From Streptomyces glaucescens (lineage in GTDB: Bacteria; Actinomycetota; Actinomycetes; Streptomycetales; Streptomycetaceae): a stretch of 64,000 nt of DNA. Numbering within the stretch: the first letter of the stretch is position 1; every line of letters begins with the position of its first letter. Location of the stretch: assembly GCF_000761215.1 (NCBI RefSeq), contig NZ_CP009438.1:1-64000 (forward strand), given 5' to 3'. Below are positions 1 to 9,446 of this stretch, one piece after another. The notes beneath the pieces are model-generated. The model had not been told where the DNA came from, did not search any database, and saw nothing but the letters and a program-made list of their open reading frames with translations. A program made the position numbers and the translations under genes.

Positions 1-290
1 GCGGGTACCCCATCGCTGCGCGATGGGCAAGCGAACACCCGCGCTGCGCGCGGGTGTTGCGCTCCCGCTCCGCGTGAGCGCTGCTGGCCGCTGCGCGGCC
101 AGCTCACCGGCCCGGCTGCGCCGGGCCGGTGACGCTCCATCCGCTACGCTCCTGGAGCTTGTGGGGGGCTGCGCCCCCCGCAAGGTGGGGGGCGCTGCGC
201 TCCGCCCACCCGGGCCAACCCGCTGCGCGGGCCGGCCAACGGGCCTGCGGCCCGGGCAGCGAGGGGAGGGGGTGGCCGGGCGTCTGTTTC
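1..290. repeat. Streptomyces linear replicon telomere (palindrome array)
   Basis: Consecutive palindromes with three-base TGC loops are visible: 9-27 (CCCATCGC TGC GCGATGGG), 34-58 (AACACCCGCGC TGC GCGCGGGTGTT), then imperfect ones near 60-80, 83-103, 108-130, 163-180 and 190-290. Order and spelling match the archetypal Streptomyces telomere, which is bound by telomere-associated protein (Tap) and terminal protein (Tpg) and folds at the 3' overhang left by replication. The remembered archetype starts with a further CCCGCGGA, so about eight terminal bases seem absent here. Open frames across this stretch are artefacts of the GC-rich palindromes. Confidence 0.93.
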
Positions 291-624
291 CCTCGCCCAG
301 AATTTTCGGGGGATCCGGATCCGCGCCTCATGCCCTGCCCGGCGGGGGCCGGTGACCCTGCATCGATGCAGTATGTAACTTTGGCAGAACCGGGCCCCCG
401 GTGCTTCAAAGTGGGAAACGGGATAGAGACTGGAAGCAACACGAACCCCCGGTCCATTCTTCGGCTGGGGGTGCTTCACTTCTGTCATTTTTTTCCTGTG
501 CGAGACATCCTTCCTTGATTGTTCAGTATTTCTTTGACGGCTTGACTGTTTCCTATGCGCGTCGGTGTCTACTGGTTCGGGGCAAAAAAAATGACCTCGC
601 GTTGTTCGCGGGCCTCATCGAAGT
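291..624. other. subtelomeric non-coding stretch
   Basis: After the palindromes the composition drops to a lower GC content from about 480 onward, with T-rich runs that are unusual for this replicon. No convincing gene, RNA or repeat was recognised. Confidence 0.4.
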
Positions 625-864
625 GTGGACTGGATATCACAGGCTTCCGAAGAACTCGATGACTCTGAGGAGATTACCAACAAAATTGATGCCCTGGACG
701 ATTATCTTGAACAGCTGTCCGGTTGCTTGACGGAGCCGGCGGTTGTTCTGCTGCACTTCTTGTCCCTCCTGCTGTTCCTGGTTGGCGTGCTGGTCTGCTG
801 CGCCCTGACTGTTAATACTCACAGTGACTCCTTGATTGCAATTAGTAGTTGTTTTTCGGCATAA
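625..864 (+). CDS. possible small membrane protein, subtelomeric
   Basis: A GTG-started frame of 79 residues. The first 35 residues are acidic and probably helical (DWISQASEELDDSEEI), and residues 38-62 form one long hydrophobic segment (VVLLHFLSLLLFLVGVLVCC) that would span the membrane, followed by a short polar tail. The stretch has much lower GC than the rest of the window, so codon bias cannot support it strongly, and there is only a weak purine-rich site upstream. No family recognised. It may be a chance frame. Confidence 0.3.
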   Translation: MDWISQASEELDDSEEITNKIDALDDYLEQLSGCLTEPAVVLLHFLSLLLFLVGVLVCCALTVNTHSDSLIAISSCFSA

Positions 865-1479
865 TTTTGCCGGAGGGTGCTGGCCTCCGGCGCAAAATAC
901 AGGTGTGGCTATGGTTCAACTGGTGCTTGGTTTCGGGTACGACTCGCCCTGTTCTCTTTCTATAGTACCTCAGGCAGGGGTCTTCTGTCGACCTGTCAGG
1001 TGCCTTTCCAGGGGCCCTTGGAGAGCTTCTCGATACCCTTCTTGCTTGCTGTCTATGACAGCCTATCAGGAGCCTCTGACAGAGCCTTGGATCGGTTGTG
1101 TCTGGACGTGCAGAAACAGTTAAGCAAACCCTCTTCAGGGAGCCCAGACGTTTCTATTGCTTTGCACGGACGGGCTGAGGCTGCCCAGGCGGGGCGTGGG
1201 GGCCCGGTTGCCCATTGAGGTCCTCCGGCCGCAGGGCAGGTGACCGGGCGTCAGCCGTCGACTCGCTTCCTGCGGCCGGAGGTGTGCGCTCAGGTGGTGA
1301 AGTCGGGGAGGCGGTACTCGTACTTGCGGGGCCTGAGGTCTTCTTCGGCCGGCTCCCAGTCGTGGTAGTGCCAGACGGTGCCGCCGCTGGGAAGGCCTCA
1401 ACAGATCAAGCAGCAGACTGCCCGGCGCTGGCTTCCGGCACCTCACGAACTGAGCACGTTCATCCGTACGTGACTGGGC
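865..1479. other. gene-free stretch
   Basis: No gene with convincing codon use was found on either strand. Around 1445-1500 an imperfect direct repeat (GCACGTTCATCCGTACG then GCACGTTCACGCGTACG) sits exactly where the istB remnant loses its homology, suggesting the breakpoint of an insertion or deletion. Confidence 0.4.
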
Positions 1480-1860
1480 ACGTTCACGCGTACGCCGACA
1501 CTCGCCACCAAGCTGGTCAATGAGCTGGTCGAGGCCGCGGACGAAAAGCAGCTGAACAAGACCCTCACCCGCTACGGCCGCGTCGATCTGTTCTGCATCG
1601 ACGAACTCGGCTACATGGAACTCGACCGCCACGGCGCCGAACTCCTCTTCCAGGTCCTGACCGAACGCGAGGAGAAGAACAGCGTCGCGATCGCCTCCAA
1701 CGAGTCGTTCGGCGGCTGGACCAAGACGTTCACCGACCCCCGCCTCTGCGCGGCCATCGTCGACCGGCTCACCTTCAACGGAACCATCATCGAGACCGGC
1801 ACCGACTCCTACCGACTTGCCAGCACCCGAGCCCGAACCGAACAACCCGCAGCGGGCTGA
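1480..1860 (+). pseudogene. istB: truncated IstB-like ATPase of an IS21-family element
   Basis: This is the C-terminal half of an IS21 transposition helper ATPase. The reading frame is open from 1474, after a TGA at 1471, and continues to the TGA at 1858-1860. It contains the Walker B region (LFCIDELGYM), the AIASNESFGGW sensor region and the typical C-terminus ending STRARTEQPAAG. The N-terminal half with the P-loop is missing and no start codon or istA transposase is present, so it cannot work as an ATPase. It marks an old IS21 insertion near the telomere. Confidence 0.85.
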
Positions 1861-1910
1861 CCCCTGAAACCGCTGGACTGCTGGTCAGGGCACCTGTCAG
1901 GCTCCGCCTC

Positions 1911-2414
1911 GTGGAGATACTCGATGTCCTGACCAGCATGGCGAAGACAGGTCGGCTGGGCCCGGTGTTCAGCGGAGCCGACTGGAACGATGTGACCGCG
2001 GCACTCGGCGAGCCGTGGGACATCGGAACCATGAGCCGGAACAGAAAGTGGCCGAGGCTCTTAGCCTACGGAGACCTTGAACTGAGTGTTTGCCGCTGCC
2101 GCAAGGTCTCCCTCATCTGCGTCCAGACCTGGCGTGACGTCGTCGAGCTCCCCCCGTCGGCTGTCGGAGGAACGGGCATTTTCCCGGCAGGGCTCAAGCA
2201 CGCGGACGTCGTTTCCGCCTTGGACAAGGCCGGCTGTTCCTGGGAGCCCTACCCTCCGCTGACCTTCGGCGACCAGTGCTCGCTCACGGCGATCCCGTCA
2301 GGAGCGAACTTCACCTTCGAGATCCCCGAAGGCGAGGAACCCGTGCTGAACGTCATGGGCCTGCCCGGCGACGGACACGACTGCTCCGCACGGACTCCAG
2401 ACCGAGATCACTGA
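1911..2414 (+). CDS. conserved hypothetical protein
   Basis: A 167-residue soluble protein with a clear G/C third-position bias and no signal peptide or membrane segment. It has a pattern common in small Streptomyces orphan proteins, with an N-terminal helix, a GEPWDIG turn and a long run of hydrophobic strands ([20 protein letters not shown]). Similar proteins sit among toxin-immunity genes in actinomycetes, so an immunity-like role is possible but not shown. The start codon is a GTG 50 bases after the istB remnant; no strong ribosome site fixes it. The C-terminus ([10 protein letters not shown]) may have been altered by the junction that follows. Confidence 0.6.
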   Translation: MEILDVLTSMAKTGRLGPVFSGADWNDVTAALGEPWDIGTMSRNRKWPRLLAYGDLELSVCRCRKVSLICVQTWRDVVELPPSAVGGTGIFPAGLKHADVVSALDKAGCSWEPYPPLTFGDQCSLTAIPSGANFTFEIPEGEEPVLNVMGLPGDGHDCSARTPDRDH

Positions 2415-2485
2415 CGCGAAGCGCCGTCAGAACTCGTGAACATTCATCGCCCCAGAGATCGCTAACCGCCGCTCAAACTGGTCGA

Positions 2486-2717
2486 CAAACGCTGTCACTG
2501 AAGGTGAACGAAGCCACTCTGTTCGGGAGCGCCGGAAGCGATGAGACCGAGGTGGTCAAGGTCGTCCGAGAGCTCACCGGATTGGGCACGAAAGAGGCCA
2601 GGGAGCTAGTCGAAAACGTACCAAAGCCAATTAAGGAGGGTGTCCCCAGGTCCGCCGCGGAAGAAGCCAAGAGAGACTCGTGGACGTGGGTGCCACGGCG
2701 AGCATCGAATGAGTCGC
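2486..2717 (+). pseudogene. fragment of ribosomal protein L7/L12-like C-terminal domain
   Basis: The frame reads [20 protein letters not shown] followed by [20 protein letters not shown], the core of the L7/L12 C-terminal domain ([17 protein letters not shown], then a VEGAPKPVKEG loop). No ribosomal N-terminal dimerisation domain precedes it, and after about residue 62 the homology stops and the frame runs on without meaning. Streptomyces carry free-standing L7/L12-domain paralogues near chromosome ends. This looks like a truncated one, possibly startable from the GTG at 2504. Confidence 0.65.
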
Positions 2718-2849
2718 CGACGCTGGTAGGGGCGGCACCGGATGATCGAAGGATGAAGCCGCAGCGAGTACCGGCTTTCAGTGGCGTGCTTCGCCTCCGG
2801 CCGCGCTTCCCCTTTCCGAGGCATTCAGCACCGCAACGCCAGCAACCCG

Positions 2850-2957
2850 GACCGCTGGGCGGACGAACAGGTGGTCCGCGAACAGCTCGCCCACCACGAA
2901 CTCGCTGGCGACCGGTTCTTCACCACCTACTCCGAGCCGGTGCGCACTGCCTCCTGA
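2850..2957 (+). pseudogene. duplicated C-terminus of the nuclease-like gene at 10.2 kb
   Basis: The last 36 codons read [20 protein letters not shown] and then [11 protein letters not shown] to a TGA, nearly identical to the C-terminus of the plus-strand frame ending at 10200 ([20 protein letters not shown]). Nothing upstream here belongs to that protein. It is therefore a short duplicated remnant, showing that this gene family has been copied and broken at least twice in the first 10 kb. Confidence 0.75.
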
Positions 2958-3104
2958 GCCGCTCCCGGCTTCTCGAGCCGGTGGGGGCCACTGCTGTGAT
3001 GACCAGCGGGCCCCCGCCGGACGACGCAGCCCGCGGGCGGTTCCGAGCCGAACCGTCCGCGCCGGGTCAGACCGGCTGGCCCGAGGCGCTGGCGGCACGC
3101 GGCA

Positions 3105-3629
3105 TTAGCCGCCGTCTCGGGCGATGCGCCGGCCGATGGCCATCCAGACCGGCTCGGCCGCTTCTTCCGGCACGGCGCCGGTAAGGCCGTCGAGGTGCTC
3201 CACGGCCTCACGGGTGATGTAGCGGCCGGGGTCCGGGGACTGCAGATAGCGGCGCAGCAGGTCGGCGTCGAGGTCGTGGCGCTGGAGGTAGGCGGCGAGG
3301 GTGCCGATCAGGAGGTGGTTGTGGGCGAAGGCGTCGGTCAGGGCGTACAGGACCAGGCGCTGCCACTGCTTCATGTCGTCGCCGTGCAGGGTCTGCAGGT
3401 GCTGAGCGCGGGCGAGGTAGGCGTTGATGCGGCGGCAGTGGTAGGTGATTAGCGCCAGGAGTTCCGGTGGCACCTCCTCGCCCACAGGGCGCGGGGCGGG
3501 CTCGACCGTGCAGGGTTCGGGCGCGGGCGGCAGGGTATCGCGGATCTGCTGCAGGCCCGCGTCCTGCGTCGGACCGTGGGGGATTTCGCTGCGCCGCTGC
3601 GGTCGTTTGCGTGGTTGGGCGGAGGTCAT
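3105..3629 (-). CDS. hypothetical protein
   Basis: A 174-residue soluble protein, started at the ATG at 3629 because AAGGGACGG lies at ribosome-site distance; an upstream start at 3689 is possible. The N-terminal 50 residues are basic and proline-rich. The C-terminal ~110 residues are helical, with [20 protein letters not shown] near the middle and a conserved-looking end ([20 protein letters not shown]). No catalytic motif was recognised. It stands alone, facing the adjacent remnants. Confidence 0.6.
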   Translation of the reverse strand: MTSAQPRKRPQRRSEIPHGPTQDAGLQQIRDTLPPAPEPCTVEPAPRPVGEEVPPELLALITYHCRRINAYLARAQHLQTLHGDDMKQWQRLVLYALTDAFAHNHLLIGTLAAYLQRHDLDADLLRRYLQSPDPGRYITREAVEHLDGLTGAVPEEAAEPVWMAIGRRIARDGG

Positions 3630-3958
3630 GGCCGTGCCGTCCCTTACGGCCGGTCCCACGATCCGGCGCCTGCTGGGTGGCGTGGCCACACGGGCGGGGC
3701 GCTGTGAGTGACGCGGCGCGTCTGGGGCCTACCTGTCCGCGTCAGTCGTGGGCTGACGCGGCACTCAGCCGGGCACCGTCACAGCGCGGGCAAGGGGCGG
3801 CACCAGCCGGAACAACGACAGTCGTCCCGCCGGGGTCACGGCGCAGCGGCCGGCCTGCCGGATCCTGGTGCCGGGGCGGCGTGCGAAAGCCCCGGGCTGG
3901 GAGCGCCTCGCGGTGCGGGGCGGGGACGTCGCCGTGCTCGGCGTGGGACAGACGTTCC

Positions 3959-5217
3959 TCAGAGCTGCGGGTCGAGGCCGAACTGGTTCATCACGTCGGT
4001 GAACAGCTCCTGTGCGGTCTCCGCAAGGGCTTCGGCCTCGTCGAGCGGGGTCAGTACGGCGGTGACAGGCTGGATCCGGCGAGGGTGGCGGGCGTGGTTG
4101 GGAGCGTCGGTAAAGCCGCCGAATCCGGTAACGACCGGGACCAGGGCGGGCGGCGGCGTCGTGGAAGAGGGGGTGACGGCGGTGAGGGTCGTGGTCAGCT
4201 GCAGCGCGCTATCGATCCTAAGTCGGCGGGCCAGTTCCCAGGCAGTGGTGGTCAGGTCGCGGCAGCAGGCGCCGATGAAGTCCTGGGACACCGCGATGCC
4301 AGCGTCGGGTATGTCGTCGGTGGCCAGGTTGCGTGCGGCGTTCCAGGAGACGTTGGCGGCCAGCAGCACGGTCCCATCGTGGTGCAGTTCGGCGTGGACC
4401 TCGCGGGCACCGGACAGCAGGAGAGTGCTGAAAACCCAGCGGCGCAGGCCGGGCCGCGGGTTGCCGGTGACGACCTCCAGGCTGGCCAGAGGGCCGGGCC
4501 TCATCGGATCATGGCCCCGGAGCCGGGCGGCCTGGGCGACGGCGGTGGTCTCTTCGCGGGTCAGGCGTGGAGCGGTACGCGGTAGCGGGCGCTCGGGGCG
4601 GGCCAGGGCAGCTGGGCGGACACGGTCTCCTGGGCGTGGGCGAGCAGATGGTGTACTTCCTCCTCGGCGCGCTGAGCTCGGGTGAAGCGGTCGCGGTAGG
4701 CGCGTTCGAGTTGGTGCTCGGCCATCCAGGCGGTGTGGTCGCGGTCGCGGTAGGGGGCGACGGCGGCCTGCTGGTCCTTGTCCCGGGCGGCGGTGCCGTA
4801 GACGAGGTGGGGGGCCATGGGGCTGGCGGGGACGTCGGCCACCAGCACGCTGGTGGTGCCGTCGGTCGAGGTGAGGACCGTGAAGGTGAGGTCCGGCAGG
4901 TAGGGCTGGACGTGGTTGCGGACCCACTGGGCGTACTGCTCGATGTTCACCTCGTCCGGGTCGATACCGACCATCTCACACGTGGCATCCCGCACGCCGA
5001 AGATGATCAGGCCGCCGCGGGTGTTGGCCATCGCAGCGACGTCCTTGGCCAGCTCGTTCCACCGGCCGTCCCTTGGGGGCTGCGGAAGCTGTTCCTTCCA
5101 GTCCAGGTCGTCGGACTCCGCCAGCCGGTCGGCAGCAGCCTTGGCGACCATGTCGAAGTCCAAGGGGCCGGGCGCAGCCCCGAGATGCTCATGCAGTCGT
5201 GTCCAGGAACGGGCCAT
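3959..5217 (-). pseudogene. AlbA_2 (Schlafen-type) domain protein, frameshifted
   Basis: The N-terminal part (5217 down to about 4580) carries an AlbA_2 domain: DLDWKEQLPQ at residue ~38, the VAAMANTRGGLIIFGV core and GIDPDEV. These domains bind nucleic acid or nucleotides and are used in regulators and defence-associated proteins. The frame then stops at 4561, while the remaining homologous half (from LTREETTAVAQAARL to the TGA at 3959) lies in another frame, so one frameshift around 4565-4600 breaks the gene. The intact protein would be about 415 residues. Start ATG at 5217 chosen because the AlbA_2 homology begins soon after. A sequencing error is an alternative. Confidence 0.7.
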
Positions 5218-5295
5218 GCCCGGCACCCTACGGCGTGGCACTGACATCGCCGGCCCGCGCACCGACGATGCCGGCGGCGCAAGGATGGCGCAGCC

Positions 5296-7419
5296 TCAGG
5301 TTGTTCGGGGAGCGGGGGCTGACGGCGCTGGGGGTTCGAGCCGGGTGATGAGGGCGCGGCCGATCCGCTGGAGTTCCTCGTCATGGTCGATGCTCTGGAA
5401 TCTGCCGCCGCGTCGGGGCAGGGCCAGTTGTTCGCGGAGCAGGGGCAGGGCCGGTGCCGCAAGCGGGCCCATGCGGTCCAGGCAGGCCACGACGTGGTTG
5501 GCCGTCGCGGGGTTCTTCGCCCAGGCCTGGAGCAGGGTGTCCAGGACGGCCGGTGCCTCGGCCTGGCCGCCGATCTCCCACAGTGCGGCCGCGCAATGCA
5601 CCCGGACCCATTCGTAGTCGTGCGTCAGAAGGCGGCGCAGGCGCGGCAGGGCGGCGGAGGCGGGCGGGCCGATCTCGCCGAGCAAGTCGGCCGCGTCACT
5701 GATCCGGAAGGTGATGCGGTCGTCGAGGAGGCCGAGCAGGAGCGGCATGACCTCGGCCAGGTCACCGCCGACGGCCCACAGCGCGGCGACGGCGGCAGGC
5801 CGTACGTGCGCATCGGTGGCGGTGGTCAGCGACCGGATCGTCTCCCGTACGCCGGCCGCCGTCGGCCCGAACGCCTTCAGTGCCTCAAGAGCTGATCGCG
5901 TGACGTCGTGCTGCTCATGGCGCACCGCGGCGCCGAGCGTGTCCACCAGCGCAGGAACCGCAGCCGGGTCGCCCAGCGCGGCCAGCGCGGCCAGGAGCGC
6001 GTTGGCGCTCATCTCGGTCCACTGCTGGGAGAGGTCGATCCGGCGCAGGTGGTCGCAAAGCCGGGGCACCAACTCATCTGCCGCCTGCGGCAGATGCCCT
6101 GCGACCTGGACCGCGCGCCAGGCGTCGACGTCGCCGTCCAGCGCGGCCAGCAGACTCGGCAGCGCGCGTGCGTCGCCCAGGCGCGCCAATGCCCGGACGG
6201 CCGCCTGGTGGCTTTTGCGCAGCCGCGCCTGCGGTGCGGCCCACACATCAGGGCCGTGCGCCGCGTGCTGGGCGTCGATGTGCGTGGCGAGTGCCTCCCG
6301 GGCCGGGGCGGCGATCGGATGGCAGGACTCCAGAACGGCCCCGGCCTCGGCAGCGACCTCCTGGTCGGCCGTGGTCAGCTGGTCGGCGACCAGCAGGAGG
6401 AGCCGGGTGTGGTCCCCGCGCCAGGTGCGCATCAGCTCCCCGCTCATCCGGACCGCGTCCAGGCGCGAGCCGGCATCGGGGCTGATCAACTGCTCGGCCA
6501 GCACCGTTGTGCGCTCTCGCACCCGGGCGCCCAGGGCTTCGTGGAACGTACGCAGCAGGACCGTGGTCGGTGCGTACACGCGCGTGAAGTGGTCGAGATC
6601 CTCGAACGCGGCGACGATCTGGGGCGCAACGTTGTCCGCAGGTGCCGCCGGACGGCTCGGGACCGGCGCGATCGACCGCACGGGTACGGCTCGGGCACTC
6701 TCGCGCAGCAGGCCGACGGCTGCCGCTACGACGTCCTCGCCGATCTCATCCGGGGCACAGCGGGCCCGCTGGACAAAAGCCGCCAGCCGAGTCGCCGGGC
6801 CCTGGGCCGGATCGGAAGCAAGCCCGCAGAGCCAGTCCATCACCTGGTGCGCGGCCGCCGGCAGGCGCAGTACCAGGGTGGCCGCCGCCTGAACGATCTG
6901 CAGTCGCGCCGCGATACCTTGCTCGGCTGCCAGCCTCTCACGCAGCACCGCGGCGGCCCGATCAGCGTCGTCGAGGAAGAGCCCGAGCCCGCCAATCGCG
7001 GCCAGGCGCACCTCCGGGTCGCTGTCACGGGCGAGTTCGGCGAACTCCTCACCCCGCTCGCGCAGGAAGGCGACGGCCTGCACGCAGCCCATCGGCGGGT
7101 AGTACTCGATCTCGGTACCGTCGTCCTCAAAACCCCGCTCCAGGGACTCCCGGCCGATGCTGACCAGCAGCGCGACGACGCCGGCCCGCTCGGGCGTGGC
7201 GCTGTCAGCGGCCAGCTCGAACAGGAAAGGCAGACTGGCCGCCGTGGCCGGGTACACGTCGCCCTGATGGTGGACCGCGCCGTAGAAGCGGTCCAGGGCC
7301 TTCCGGCGTTCCTCGGCCTGCGGGGAACGCAGCGCCCACAGCAGCGCCGGTACCTCCTCCGCCGAGCCGTAAGCGTGTTCCATCGACGCCCAGTCGATGT
7401 CATGAAGTCCGTCGAACAT
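5296..7419 (-). CDS. HEAT-repeat protein
   Basis: About 707 residues built almost wholly of 30-40-residue helical hairpins of the HEAT/PBS-lyase type (LAAIGGLGLFLDDADRAAAV, ALRMRG-like and ALPRLRRLLTHDYEWVRVH repeats; AALWEIGG near the C-terminus). Such solenoids bind other proteins, and this family is common in Streptomyces with no fixed role. The start was placed at the ATG at 7419 (MFDGLHDIDWASMEH) because family members usually begin with this sequence; in-frame upstream starts at 7431 and 7449 exist and no good ribosome site discriminates between them. No signal peptide, so cytoplasmic. It stands alone. Confidence 0.85.
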   Translation of the reverse strand: MFDGLHDIDWASMEHAYGSAEEVPALLWALRSPQAEERRKALDRFYGAVHHQGDVYPATAASLPFLFELAADSATPERAGVVALLVSIGRESLERGFEDDGTEIEYYPPMGCVQAVAFLRERGEEFAELARDSDPEVRLAAIGGLGLFLDDADRAAAVLRERLAAEQGIAARLQIVQAAATLVLRLPAAAHQVMDWLCGLASDPAQGPATRLAAFVQRARCAPDEIGEDVVAAAVGLLRESARAVPVRSIAPVPSRPAAPADNVAPQIVAAFEDLDHFTRVYAPTTVLLRTFHEALGARVRERTTVLAEQLISPDAGSRLDAVRMSGELMRTWRGDHTRLLLLVADQLTTADQEVAAEAGAVLESCHPIAAPAREALATHIDAQHAAHGPDVWAAPQARLRKSHQAAVRALARLGDARALPSLLAALDGDVDAWRAVQVAGHLPQAADELVPRLCDHLRRIDLSQQWTEMSANALLAALAALGDPAAVPALVDTLGAAVRHEQHDVTRSALEALKAFGPTAAGVRETIRSLTTATDAHVRPAAVAALWAVGGDLAEVMPLLLGLLDDRITFRISDAADLLGEIGPPASAALPRLRRLLTHDYEWVRVHCAAALWEIGGQAEAPAVLDTLLQAWAKNPATANHVVACLDRMGPLAAPALPLLREQLALPRRGGRFQSIDHDEELQRIGRALITRLEPPAPSAPAPRTT

Positions 7420-7431
7420 GATCACAACCAT

Positions 7432-8037
7432 GCCAGGAGGCACTGACACCGGGACCGGACCCTACGAGACCGCGGGCACAGGCCAGGACCAACGGGGCGT
7501 GGCGACTGCGTGAAGGGGCGTGCAGGAGCTGCAGCAGGCCCGGGGCCTGCGCGCCGAGCTCGCCACGTACACCACATACACCGCTCGGACCGGCGAGCAG
7601 TTGCAGTCGGCACAGTGTGCCCCGAAGGCGGATGGCGTCCGCAGAGTGAGCATGGAGTCGGTGACGGCGAGTCGGGGCGGTGCCCACCACGCCTTGAGGT
7701 CGTCCGGCTTACGGCGGTGCAGGAGTGTCGTACGCCGCCGGTCGGGCCCGCGGCACGGTCCGCCCGCTCAGGCCCGCTCGGATCTGCGGCATCACCGTCT
7801 TCCGGCTCCTGGGCGCCACTCTCCCCCTGGACGGCATGCCTCCCACCAGAAGCGGCATACGGCTGCGTCCAGGCGGGCGGCGGGTCGATCGCCAGTACTC
7901 GGTCAGCGGCCGGTGCTGATCCTCATCGATGACGAAGCTTTCGCGCCATGAGGGTCCCGGGCTGGGGCTTGCCGTGTGGTGCAAGGGGCCGGGTGGCGGG
8001 TGCCGCGCCGGTGCTGATGGTTCCAGCGGGCGCGCCA
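7432..8037. other. stretch with no recognisable intact gene
   Basis: A plus-strand frame opening with GTG at 7520 (QELQQARGLRAELATYTTYT) has good codon bias for about 30 codons and then degenerates, which suggests a remnant. Nothing else on either strand was recognised. Confidence 0.3.
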
Positions 8038-8220
8038 TCAGGCCAGCCGGTGGGCGGATTCCTGGGGGAAGACGGATTGGATGGCGGTGACGAGCAGGCC
8101 GAGGGCGAAGCAGGTGAAGGCCAGGGCGGTCAGCCACCACGGGGCGCCGATCAGGGCCAGGACGATGCCGCTGATGCCGGCGGCAGCGGACGAGATCAGC
8201 GGTCGGTTCGGGTTGTACAT
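8038..8220 (-). CDS. small two-helix membrane protein
   Basis: Sixty residues with two hydrophobic segments, about 10-27 (ISSAAAGISGIVLALIGAPW) and 30-48 (LTALAFTCFALGLLVTAIQS), and short polar ends. The ATG is preceded by GAGGGGGAACC at correct spacing. Proteins of this shape are frequent around plasmid and integrative-element genes in Streptomyces. No specific role recognised. Confidence 0.7.
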   Translation of the reverse strand: MYNPNRPLISSAAAGISGIVLALIGAPWWLTALAFTCFALGLLVTAIQSVFPQESAHRLA

Positions 8221-8322
8221 CGAAGGTTCCCCCTCGGGCGGGCGTACGGGTGCGGTACGCGGGATGTCAGTAATCCGGGCGCTTTCTGCTCGGCCTGCAT
8301 CCAGTTCTACGGCGAGGGTTCT

Positions 8323-9440
8323 TCAGTGTTGTATCGGTGGGTACCACATGCGGCGGCGGGCTCTGGGGGCGTAGCGGTCGAACGCGTAGGCCCATGCCTG
8401 TTGCATGGACTGCTGTGTGATCAGGGAGCTGCGTGCGTGCGCGACGGTAGCCAGCCACTGCACCAGGTCGGTGGAGGTTCCGGCGAGGAACTCGCCGGCC
8501 ACCGATAGTCCGGGCCACCGCCAAGTCGCCTTGTGTGCCCGGAACCGTGCACCGATCGACGGGTCGAGGCGGGTGGCCACTTGCGCGAACTGACGGACGT
8601 TGCCACGCACTTGTCGTAGGTACTGAAGATCCTCCTCGTCGCAATCGACTCCGGTGAGGAGGTCTATGACCTCGTCCATGCTGTTCAGGGTCGCCGCGCG
8701 CGCATCGGCCATGGCGCGCTGGCGTTCCTCGGCGCTGATGAGGCCGAAGTCGTAGGCCGGGCCCACGGGGACGTCCAAGGCAAGGCGGAGGTCGGGGTCG
8801 TCGTCGGCGTCGAACTGGTGGTTCCAGTCGACGAGCAGGGCCTCGATGTAGCTGAGGGCCTGTTCGGGCTTGAGGCCGGTCGCGGGGGCGAGGAGTGCTT
8901 CGACGCCGGGCACGGGTTCGAAGCCCAGCCGGTTGGGCTGGCGCTGCAGTGGCCACACGGCCTGCCCGTCGCGGTAGGGAAAGGCTAGGGCGCGGCCCTG
9001 ATCCGTCCATGTCGCGTACGGCTGCGGCAGTCGGCCGGGGTGTGTGGGATCGGGGACGAGCGCGTGCCAGCCCGGCGGGCGAGACAACACCCAGCCGGGC
9101 GGACGGACCACGTACTGGTCCGCGTCCGTCTGGATGCGGCCGGTGAGCCAGTCCCCGAGGTTGTCCAGGCCGACGTGGCGCTCGGCGCGCCATACCGCTC
9201 CCCCGCCGCGCCCGCTCCAGTCGTAGCTCGTCAATCCCCGCTGCAGGTAGGCCCGACGGTTTCCGTCGGCGTAGAGGGTGTCCAGGTACAGATCGTCCGA
9301 GTCCTCGCCCTCCTTCTGCAGCAACCGCTCGTTGGCCTCAGCCTGCGGACCGGTGAGCAGTTCGCGGGCGATGTTGGCTGCGACCTGGAAACGGGCCGGG
9401 GAGTGCCAGGCCACATGCTCCTTCAAGGCCGTGACAACCG
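8323..9440 (-). pseudogene. 5'-truncated hypothetical gene at an inversion junction
   Basis: About 370 residues with strong coding bias end at the stop at 8323 (DRYAPRARRRMWYPPIQH). Segments include VRPPGWVLSRPPGWHALVPD, QAVWPLQRQPNRLGFEPVPG and NSMDEVIDLLTGVDCDEEDL. The family is not recognised. The upstream end is lost: near 9440 the meaningful minus-strand reading (from about LKEHVAWHSPARFQVAANIA) runs straight into the opposite-strand gene that follows, although by chance the frame stays open. No start codon belonging to this protein can be named. The head-to-head junction points to an inversion or fusion of two broken segments. Confidence 0.6.
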
Positions 9441-9446
9441 CCAGCA

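Noticed and set aside
23..518. Several overlapping frames in the telomere
   Set aside because: Produced by GC-rich palindromes; no codon bias or protein-like sequence.
1135..1845. A minus-strand frame of 236 codons over the istB remnant
   Set aside because: The plus strand clearly encodes IstB motifs there; the minus frame has no protein features.
5908..7446. A long plus-strand frame of 512 codons
   Set aside because: Shadow of the HEAT-repeat gene on the other strand.
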